From Bacteroides sp. M10 (GTDB taxonomy: Bacteria; Bacteroidota; Bacteroidia; Bacteroidales; Bacteroidaceae), in contig NZ_CP060488.1 in NCBI RefSeq assembly GCF_014334015.1, positions 4,050,501 through 4,114,500 on the forward strand: a DNA stretch of 64,000 nucleotides, in the 5' to 3' direction. The notes under the pieces were generated by a model. The model saw nothing but the letters and a program-made list of their open reading frames with translations, did not search any database and was not told the DNA's origin. A program made the position numbers and the translations under genes. Of the stretch, positions 36,304 to 43,874 are shown piece by piece. Each line of letters opens with the position of its first letter. Within the stretch, counting starts at the first letter, position 1.

Positions 36304-36672
36304 TTCCAAAGTCTTATCTAAATCAGTAGAAAATCCCGGATGTGGGCGAGATACTTGTATGCAAGAACTTTTTACTGCAGTCAGCCAACGAAATCTGTCA
36401 GGAATATCCATATTGGCTATGGCTCCTCCTTCTTTATTTCCCATGCATATCTTGTCAAAGACCTGTAACCCTTCTTTCAGGCAGTTAATATCCAGTTCGG
36501 AAGAAAACAGTTTTAGTTTGTTCTCATCTATCGTATAGAGGGATTTCAGGTATTTGGCTTGTTTGGAAAACAACACAATCCCCATATTGATAAACTCCTC
36601 CCGTTCTACTTTAGGAACGAAACGGATGACTGCGTATTCATATAAGTGCCTTTCTTGCATTTTGCGCTTCAT
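36277..36672 (-). CDS. DUF3037-family protein, partner of HipA-like kinase
   Basis: 131 residues; the N-terminus 'LYEYAVIRFVPKVEREEFINMGIVLF' is typical of DUF3037. ATG 36672 overlaps the end of the kinase gene by 35 bases; ATG 36660 (MQERHLYE) still overlaps. Such pairs of HipA_2-type kinase and DUF3037 recur across bacteria, and the overlap suggests translational coupling. Biochemical function unknown. Its 3' end contains half of a terminator hairpin. Confidence 0.8.
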   Translation of the reverse strand: MKRKMQERHLYEYAVIRFVPKVEREEFINMGIVLFSKQAKYLKSLYTIDENKLKLFSSELDINCLKEGLQVFDKICMGNKEGGAIANMDIPDRFRWLTAVKSSCIQVSRPHPGFSTDLDKTLERLFKELVL

Positions 36673-37420
36673 TTACAAATGTTTCGGAATGCTTAATCCT
36701 TTCTTCTAAGAATCGAATATAAATGTCTCTCAAATCCTGTGGAGTTTCTGTGCCTTCTGTCCAGTTTAACCAGTCATCGGGAATAGCATTGACTATCTCA
36801 CGGATTTTATCAGAAGTCAATATCTGCCTGAATTCAATATCTACCTCTTCCAGTTTATCGGCAAACGGCAATAATACATGGTCTTTTATCTGTACAAAAG
36901 GAACCAGTGCCTGTTTTTGCCAGTTAGTCCAGGAATGGTGGAAATAAAGGGATGCCCCATGATCTATCAACCATAGTTCTTTGTGCCATATCAACATATT
37001 GGTGTTTTTAATGGTACGGTCTACGTTAGTCAGCAAGGCATCCAGCCATACTACTTGCGAAGCGGTTTTTCCATCTACTTGATGTACTATCGGATCAAAA
37101 GTCAGTGAACCGGAAAGGAAATGCAATCCCATATTCAGTCCGCGACTCCATTGAAGTAAATCCTGTATCTCTTCGTCTGCTTCTGTTCGTCCGAAGGCCT
37201 CGTCCAGATTCAGAAAAACTATTTCGGGGACTCTGAAACCCAGTGCACGGGCTATCTCTCCACCAATCAGTTCGGCAATCAGTGCTTTTGTTCCGTGTCC
37301 TGCCCCCCTGAATTTGACTACATACTTAAATTCATCGTCAGCTTCGGCTAAAGCAGGCAATGAGCCCCCCTCACGCAGAGGAAGAATATATCTTGTAACA
37401 TTTGCCGTACGTAAATCCAT
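36638..37420 (-). CDS. HipA-like (HipA_2) kinase-fold protein
   Basis: 260 residues. Kinase-like positions are intact: K36 in YVVKFRG, catalytic-loop D134 and N139 in NVDRTIKNTN, and metal-binding D153 in LIDHGASL. It is much shorter than classical HipA (about 440) and belongs with the compact HipA_2 group. It is transcribed opposite to the surrounding CAZyme genes and shares no obvious role with them. It may be an older resident gene around which the PUL grew, or a regulatory/toxin-like kinase with DUF3037 as partner. No antitoxin-like HTH gene is adjacent. Confidence 0.8.
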   Translation of the reverse strand: MDLRTANVTRYILPLREGGSLPALAEADDEFKYVVKFRGAGHGTKALIAELIGGEIARALGFRVPEIVFLNLDEAFGRTEADEEIQDLLQWSRGLNMGLHFLSGSLTFDPIVHQVDGKTASQVVWLDALLTNVDRTIKNTNMLIWHKELWLIDHGASLYFHHSWTNWQKQALVPFVQIKDHVLLPFADKLEEVDIEFRQILTSDKIREIVNAIPDDWLNWTEGTETPQDLRDIYIRFLEERIKHSETFVNEAQNARKALI

Positions 37421-37518
37421 GTAGCTCCTTTCTTTGATTTGGGGAATAAAGATAGGACGTTTCAGATGAATTTTATAAGAAAGTGGGCTTTAAATTAAAG
37501 AATTGTAGCTTAATTAAA

Positions 37519-37526
37519 TAATTTTG
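37519..37526 (+). promoter_or_regulatory. -7 box (TAATTTTG) before GH127
   Basis: A TAnnTTTG match 59 bases upstream of the ATG at 37585 in the divergent gap with the HipA-like gene. The -33 box is weak. Confidence 0.5.
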
Positions 37527-37584
37527 TGGCTTTGAGTGTTTAAGGCACCTTGTTCGTATCTTATAGATAAAAGATAGAAATAAT

Positions 37585-39519
37585 ATGAATAAGAAAGTTT
37601 TAGTTACGGTAATCTTGTTTGGTTCATTGACAATATCGGGTATAGTGTCAGCTCAATCTGTATATCCCGGACAACATCAGGGAAAGTTGAAAAAGGAAAC
37701 AGTCGCTCCCCTTCAGGCGGAAAGTTTTGATTTGAAAGATGTTCGCCTGTTGCCAAGTCGTTTCCGTGATAATATGCTTCGGGATTCTGCTTGGATGACG
37801 TCAATAGATGTGAATCGTCTGCTACATAGCTTCCGTACCAATGCCGGTGTATTTGCCGGACGTGAGGGCGGATATATGACAGTGAAGAAACTGGGTGGTT
37901 GGGAATCTTTGGATTGCGAACTTCGCGGACATACTACCGGACACATGCTCTCGGCACTTGGTTTGATGTACGCAGCTACCGGCAGTGAGATATTCAAACT
38001 GAAAGGCGATAGCTTGGTTAACGGATTGGAAGAAGTGCAGAATGCACTGAAAAACGGATATTTGAGTGCCTGGCCCGAGGAACTGATAAACCGGAATATT
38101 CAGGGAAAAGGTGTATGGGCTCCCTGGTATACTCTGCACAAACTTTTCTCCGGACTGATAGATCAATATCTGTATGCGGATAATAAGAAAGCATTGACTA
38201 TCGTCACCCGAATGGGCGATTGGGCATACAATAAATTGAGACCCCTTAGTGAAGAAACACGTAAACTTATGATCCGCAATGAATTTGGCGGTATCAATGA
38301 GTCATTCTATAATTTATACTCAATAACGGGAGATGAACGTTATCGCTGGTTGGCGGAATATTTCTACCACAATGACGTAATCGACCCTTTGAAAGAACTT
38401 CGCGATGACTTGGGAACGAAGCATACCAATACTTTCATCCCGAAAGTGATAGCTGAAGCCCGCAACTACGAATTAACCCACAACGCGACAAGCAGGAAAC
38501 TTTCGGAATTCTTCTGGCACACCATGATTGACCATCATACTTTTGCTCCGGGATGCAGCAGTGACAAAGAACACTACTTTGATCCGAAGAAGTTATCCCA
38601 ACATCTGACCGGCTATACCGGAGAAACTTGTTGTACCTATAATATGCTCAAACTTAGCCGCCATCTTTTCTGCTGGACGGGCGATTCATCTATTGCAGAT
38701 TATTACGAAAGGGCATTGTATAATCACATCTTGGGACAACAAGACCCTGAAACAGGTATGGTAGCTTATTTCCTGCCTTTGCTTTCCGGGTCTCACAAAC
38801 TGTATAGCACAAAAGAGAACTCTTTCTGGTGTTGCGTAGGTAGCGGATTTGAGAATCATGCAAAGTTTGGAGAAGCCATCTACTACCATAACAATCAGGG
38901 AATATATGTAAATCTATTTATCCCTTCACAGGTAACCTGGAAAGAAAAAGGACTGACAATCCGTCAGGAAACGGAATTCCCACAGGAAGAAACAACGCGT
39001 TTCACTCTCCGGACAGAAAATCCTGTTCGTACCACCATTTATCTGCGCTATCCTTCGTGGAGCAAGGATGTAAAAGTGTTGGTGAATGGTAAGAAAATAT
39101 CTGTAAAACAGAAGCCTGGTTCTTATATTGCCATTACCCGTGAATGGAAAGAGGACGACCAAATCTTGGCTACTTATCCGATGCAGATCAAATTGGAGGC
39201 TACCCCGGATAATCCGAACAAGGCAGCTCTGTTATATGGTCCATTGGTATTGGCGGGAGAACGGGGAACTGAAGGTATGCAAGCACCTGCTCCTTTCTCA
39301 AATCCGGCTCTTTATAATGATTATTATATCTATAATTTTCATGTCCCAGCACATTTGCGTACCTCTTTGAAACTAGATAAGAAACACCCTGAACGTGCTT
39401 TGCAACGTGTAGGAAGTGATTTGAAGTTTACGACAGAACAAGGAGATGTGATTCGCCCGCTATACGATTTGCATCACCAGCGCTATGTCGTATATTGGGA
39501 TTTACAATCAGAAAAATAG
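37585..39519 (+). CDS. GH127/DUF1680-family beta-L-arabinofuranosidase-like enzyme
   Basis: 644 residues with a signal peptide ending at VSAQ (about residue 24). The family (alpha/alpha)6 barrel is evident in 'LRGHTTGHMLSALGLMYAATG' and 'WAPWYTLHKLFSGLIDQYLY'. All residues of the zinc-thiolate site are seen: E347-x-C349 (GETCCTYN) and C416-C417 (FWCCVGSG); by analogy with the Bifidobacterium GH127 enzyme the first Cys of the CC pair is the nucleophile. Beta-L-arabinofuranosidase is the best-known activity, but related DUF1680 families (for example GH146) share the motif. It is followed after 15 bases by the beta-lactamase/hydrolase fusion. Confidence 0.88.
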   Translation: MNKKVLVTVILFGSLTISGIVSAQSVYPGQHQGKLKKETVAPLQAESFDLKDVRLLPSRFRDNMLRDSAWMTSIDVNRLLHSFRTNAGVFAGREGGYMTVKKLGGWESLDCELRGHTTGHMLSALGLMYAATGSEIFKLKGDSLVNGLEEVQNALKNGYLSAWPEELINRNIQGKGVWAPWYTLHKLFSGLIDQYLYADNKKALTIVTRMGDWAYNKLRPLSEETRKLMIRNEFGGINESFYNLYSITGDERYRWLAEYFYHNDVIDPLKELRDDLGTKHTNTFIPKVIAEARNYELTHNATSRKLSEFFWHTMIDHHTFAPGCSSDKEHYFDPKKLSQHLTGYTGETCCTYNMLKLSRHLFCWTGDSSIADYYERALYNHILGQQDPETGMVAYFLPLLSGSHKLYSTKENSFWCCVGSGFENHAKFGEAIYYHNNQGIYVNLFIPSQVTWKEKGLTIRQETEFPQEETTRFTLRTENPVRTTIYLRYPSWSKDVKVLVNGKKISVKQKPGSYIAITREWKEDDQILATYPMQIKLEATPDNPNKAALLYGPLVLAGERGTEGMQAPAPFSNPALYNDYYIYNFHVPAHLRTSLKLDKKHPERALQRVGSDLKFTTEQGDVIRPLYDLHHQRYVVYWDLQSEK

Positions 39520-39534
39520 ATAGTAAACAACGAT

Positions 39535-41460
39535 ATGAAGAATCGTTTATTAATTGCCGTTTTTGTAAGTATCTGCTTTTTGTCCGGTTCTTGCAAAATA
39601 TCATCCGGTCAGGGAAGTCAGTATGACTTCTCTTCTTTGGATTCTGTTATCCAAGGATGGGTAGACAAGGGATATTACCCCGGAGCATCCATTTGTGTAG
39701 TGAAGAATGATACCGTCATTTTCCAGAAGAACTATCGGGACTATACGCCCGATACAAAAGTATATGTCGCTTCTGCCGGGAAATGGGTAGCGGCTGCTGT
39801 CATTGGCGCAGTGGTAGACCGTACTGATTTGGGATGGGATGATCCGGTAGAAAAATGGTTGCCGGAATTTAAAGACGATGCTAAAGGTAAGATTCCTCTC
39901 CGGCAATTATTATCCCATACATCAGGAGTACGTCCATATCTTCCCGAGCCCCGTGTAGATAACTATAATCATTTGGATTCGGCAGTCACTGAAATTCTTC
40001 CTTTGGATACAGTCTTTACTCCCGGCACTCGTTTTGAATATGGTGGACTTGCTATGCAAATTGCCGGAAGAATGGCAGAAGTGGCCATGGGAAAGGAGTT
40101 TGAAACTCTTTTTCAGGAACTGCTGGCACAACCTTTGGAAATGAAGAACTCTCATTTTACCCCAATCAATACGGACGGCGGACATGCACCCATGTTAGGG
40201 GGCGGACTATGTACTACAATGAATGATTATCTTCATTTCCTGTCTATGATTTATCACGATGGAATGTATAATGGCAAGCAAATTATATCAGCAGAAACTG
40301 TGAAAGAAATGCAGGCCGACCAAGTGAAAGATGCCATCATCCCTTCGCATGACTCGGATAATTATGTAGCGAAAGGACTGGGACAATCCCACAATGGAAT
40401 CTACGGATTGGGAGAATGGCGTGAATTAATAGATAAAAAGACAGGTGAAGCTTATCAGATTAGTTCACCGGGATGGGCTGGTGCTTATCCGTGGATAAAT
40501 AAACACGATAAGGTTTACGGATTCTTCATTTCTCATGTAACAGGTTCTTCTGCTAAAGAAGACGGTTTCTCTTCTTTCTTCGGCAGCCCTGTCATTTCAC
40601 GGACTGTTTCAGAAATACTGAAAGGCAAGCCATTGGTTGTCAAACAAGGACGTATCAATGTAGGAAACGGCTCTCTATACTATGAAGAAGCTGGTCAGGG
40701 TGAACCGATAATTTTTGTTCACGGTCATTCGCTCGACTATCGTATGTGGGATGAACAATTTTCTGTGTTTGCGAAAAAGTATCATGTCATTCGCTATGAT
40801 TTAAGAGGATACGGCATTTCTTCTTCCCAAACAGAAGATTATCAATTTATGCATGTTGAAGATCTGGTTACTTTAATGGACTCTTTACATCTCCAAAAAG
40901 CGCATATTGTCGGGCTTTCTTTGGGTGGATTTATCACTGCCGATATGTTGGCGTATTTCCCAGACCGGATGTTATCGGCTTTTTTAGCCAGTGGAAACAT
41001 CCGGAAATCGAAAGGGCCCAGTGAGCCGATGACTAAAGAAGAAGCAAAGGTACGTGATGAAGAAATAGCTGCCCTGAAAAAGAAAGGAGTGGAGGTGATG
41101 AAGAAAGAGTGGTTTGAAGGCTTAATGAAATCCGGTGGAAGTCAACGTGAGCGGATGCATGCGCCTTTGTGGCAGATGATTGACGAATGGGATGCATAGC
41201 AACCGCTACACAAAGAAGTACGGGTAGTAGCAGGACTGGATGCTATTGAAAAATTAAAGAAGAGTCACCCTGCCGTACCTGCCTTAATTGTAGAAGGTCA
41301 TTCTTCTGATAACAAATTCTTAAAAAATCCTTCCATATTGGAATATCTACCTAATGGAAAGCTGAAGGTCATAGAGGATTGCGGGCACATGATGAATATG
41401 GAGCGACCGGAGGAATTCAATGCAGCTTTAGCAGAATTTTTAATCAATATTAAACAGTAA
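39535..41460 (+). pseudogene. Beta-lactamase-like/alpha-beta hydrolase fusion interrupted by an in-frame amber codon
   Basis: The frame starts at ATG 39535 with a lipoprotein-type signal (SGSC). It carries a serine beta-lactamase-like domain (S80-A-G-K83 motif, about residues 30-360), then an alpha/beta hydrolase domain (FVHGHSLDYRMW; nucleophile S462 in GLSLGG). TAG at 41197-41199 (codon 555) stops it. Past the TAG, without frameshift, the frame continues for 86 more codons to TAA at 41458-41460 and supplies the missing hydrolase end, including H618 in DCGHMMNMERPEEF. One base change (for example TGG to TAG) explains this. The beta-lactamase-like half would still be made; the esterase half would lack its catalytic His unless TAG is read through or is a sequence error. 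Confidence 0.85.
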
Positions 41461-41479
41461 AATAAAAGCAATAAATATC

Positions 41480-43747
41480 ATGAAACAAATAGTTCTATGT
41501 CTGATCGGAATATTATTTGCATCGTTTGTATCTGCACAAAAGATAAATCATCCTTCGCTTTTGTACACCCCTCAACGTATTCAGCAGGTAAAACAACGTA
41601 TGCAGAATGAACCGAAATTGCAGGAAGCCTGGGAAGATATTCAGAAAACTGCGGATGAAGCCTTACAGAAGAAAGATTTCAACCGGTTGGATTATTTATC
41701 GTTGGCCTATCTGATGACGGATAATAAAGAGTATGCAGATGTAATCAAAGAGATCCTTTCGAAAGCTGTGGAAGCTGAATCCTGGGGAGATATGGAAATG
41801 ATGGCACGTATTCCTGCTTGGCGTTCGCAACTAGGCATGGCACATAAGAGTTTCCTTTCTGCCATAGGATATGATGCAGCCTACAATATCATGTCTTCTT
41901 CCGAAAGAAAAAAGATTGCCGAAGGCTTGAAACGATTGGCTGTAGAACCTGCATTGGGCGACTGGCTGCTAGAACCTACCCGTATTCATTCTTTGAATTC
42001 TATGGGACATAACTGGTGGACTTCTTGTGTATGCCAGGGTGGAATATTAGCATTAAGCCTACAGAATGAACTTCCCGAAGTAAAAGATTGGGTGGAGCAA
42101 CTTCATGAATCACTTCCCGAATGGTTTGACTTTGCAGGCGATGCCTTGCAACAGAAAGCAAAGAGCTTTGATGAGGCCGGAGGAATGTATGAAAGTCTGA
42201 ATTATGCAAACTTTGGTATTCAGGAAGCTCTATTGTTTCGGATCGCTTGGATAAACACTCATCCGGGACAAAATCCCGGCGATATACCCCAATTGGCAAA
42301 ACTTCCGAACTACTTTTCTCAAGTATGCTATCCCCGTACAGGTATGCTGCATAGTTTGAATTTTGGTGATAGTCATAAGAACGTATCAGCAGAATCCAGT
42401 ATGATGTTATTGTATGCATTGGGACTGAAAGACCCGACTATTCTATGGTATATAGCCCAAGTAGAGCAAGGACAGCATCGCGATGGATTTTTTCTGAATC
42501 GTCCGATGGGTTTTCTCTATACCCCTGATTTGAATAAAGCCCCCGTAGCTCCCGATTTGAAGACCTCACAATTATTCTCGGATTTCGGTTGGGCCACCAT
42601 GCGTACTTCTTGGGAAAAGGATGCTACGATGCTTGCTGTGAAAAGCGGTCATACGTGGAATCATTCCCATGCGGATGCCAACTCCTTTATTGTTTTTCAT
42701 AAAGGCGTTGATATTATCAAGGATGGAGGAAACTGCTGGTATCCCAATCCGAATTATCGCAACTATTTCTTCCAAAGCCAGGCACATAATGTAGTCCTGT
42801 TCAACGGGGAGGGACAACCTCGTGAACAACAGTATAGCGGCTCTACTTTGCGAGGAAATCTTTATCATCTCTTGGATGCAGGCAATGTGAAATATGTTTT
42901 GGCCAATGGAACAGGTCCTGTCTCTAATAATTTCAGCCGTAACTTCCGTCATTTCCTGTGGATGGATAATGTGATTTATATGATCGATGATTTGAAGACA
43001 CATAAGGTAGGACAGTTTGAATGGTTATGGCATACCAATGGAACCTATAAGAAATCGGGCATTGACGTAAATGTGACAAATGGAAATTCTTCAGTAGTCA
43101 TTCGCCCTTTATATCCCCGTCTGCTGGCTAAATCAGATTTTGTGCACGACTATCCCGAAGATTTATATTGGGAAGAAATAGAAGCTCCTGCGGAAGATTT
43201 GAAAGGAACCGAAAAATATTATTCATTCCATTTGCCAGCCGAGGTGAACCGTGTGAAAGGACTGACAGCTATTATTCTGAAAGACACTCCCGATGAAAAA
43301 GATCTGCCTCAAATGGAAAGACGTGAAGGGCAGGACTGGATAGGGCTTCGTATTCGTCATAAAGGCAAAATTACTGATTTGTATATCAACCAACTGGCAG
43401 ACGGAAGATTAATGCACAGTAATTCATGGATTATGCCCGACGGCTGGATGACAGATGCTTATATGTTTGCAGTCTCTTACCCGGAAGGTACTGAAGCAAA
43501 GGACGCTAAGGACTTCTTCATTGCCTACGGAAGTGCATTAAGACGAGATAATGAAACCTACTTCTCGTCATTGGCTAAGCTATTCGTTATTCAGAAAGCA
43601 GAAGATAAGAAACTTAATCTTTGGATAGACGGACAGCCGAAGATAAATGCCATCTTTAGAAGCACAAAGAAGCCTGTGTCTGTAGAAGTGAATGATAAGA
43701 AAATCCCGGTAGTCTATCAGAAATCGCAGGTAAAGGTGAAACTATAA
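41480..43747 (+). CDS. Heparinase II/III-family protein
   Basis: 755 residues; signal peptide ends near FVSAQ (about residue 19). An N-terminal alpha-helical toroid (about 25-380, with 'LNSMGHNWWTSCVCQGGILAL' and 'YESLNYANFGIQEALLFR') is followed by a C-terminal beta-sandwich starting with the typical 'HTWNHSHADANSFIVFHKG' block and 'KDGGNCWYPNPNYRNYF'. These are landmarks of polysaccharide lyases of the heparinase II/III superfamily, acting by beta-elimination on uronate-containing glycans. It starts 19 bases after the interrupted hydrolase and is the last gene of this block. No sulfatases occur nearby, so a heparin-like substrate is unlikely. Confidence 0.85.
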   Translation: MKQIVLCLIGILFASFVSAQKINHPSLLYTPQRIQQVKQRMQNEPKLQEAWEDIQKTADEALQKKDFNRLDYLSLAYLMTDNKEYADVIKEILSKAVEAESWGDMEMMARIPAWRSQLGMAHKSFLSAIGYDAAYNIMSSSERKKIAEGLKRLAVEPALGDWLLEPTRIHSLNSMGHNWWTSCVCQGGILALSLQNELPEVKDWVEQLHESLPEWFDFAGDALQQKAKSFDEAGGMYESLNYANFGIQEALLFRIAWINTHPGQNPGDIPQLAKLPNYFSQVCYPRTGMLHSLNFGDSHKNVSAESSMMLLYALGLKDPTILWYIAQVEQGQHRDGFFLNRPMGFLYTPDLNKAPVAPDLKTSQLFSDFGWATMRTSWEKDATMLAVKSGHTWNHSHADANSFIVFHKGVDIIKDGGNCWYPNPNYRNYFFQSQAHNVVLFNGEGQPREQQYSGSTLRGNLYHLLDAGNVKYVLANGTGPVSNNFSRNFRHFLWMDNVIYMIDDLKTHKVGQFEWLWHTNGTYKKSGIDVNVTNGNSSVVIRPLYPRLLAKSDFVHDYPEDLYWEEIEAPAEDLKGTEKYYSFHLPAEVNRVKGLTAIILKDTPDEKDLPQMERREGQDWIGLRIRHKGKITDLYINQLADGRLMHSNSWIMPDGWMTDAYMFAVSYPEGTEAKDAKDFFIAYGSALRRDNETYFSSLAKLFVIQKAEDKKLNLWIDGQPKINAIFRSTKKPVSVEVNDKKIPVVYQKSQVKVKL

Positions 43748-43806
43748 ATTATGTATATCCGGGATAGATTCTATCTTTTTAAAGAGAGTAAGTTCCTTGT
43801 TTTTTG

Positions 43807-43849
43807 TGCAAACCTATATAAAATCCGAGATATTTTATGTAGGTTTGCA
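43807..43849. promoter_or_regulatory. Inverted repeat overlapping the module B regulator promoter
   Basis: TGCAAACCTA (43807-43816) and TAGGTTTGCA (43840-43849) are perfect inverted copies with a 23-base spacer. The right copy contains the -7 box TAGGTTTG (43840-43847). This is a good shape for autoregulation of the downstream regulator, whose ATG is at 43875. Confidence 0.6.
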
Positions 43850-43874
43850 TTGTTTCGTTAAATATGAATCCTCT

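Noticed and set aside
41200..41460. Separate small gene after the amber codon
   Set aside because: It has no start codon of its own near the beginning and continues the hydrolase fold in the same frame.
41480..43747. Heparin or ulvan utilization locus
   Set aside because: No sulfatase, GH88 or GH105 gene is visible in the window, which such loci normally carry.
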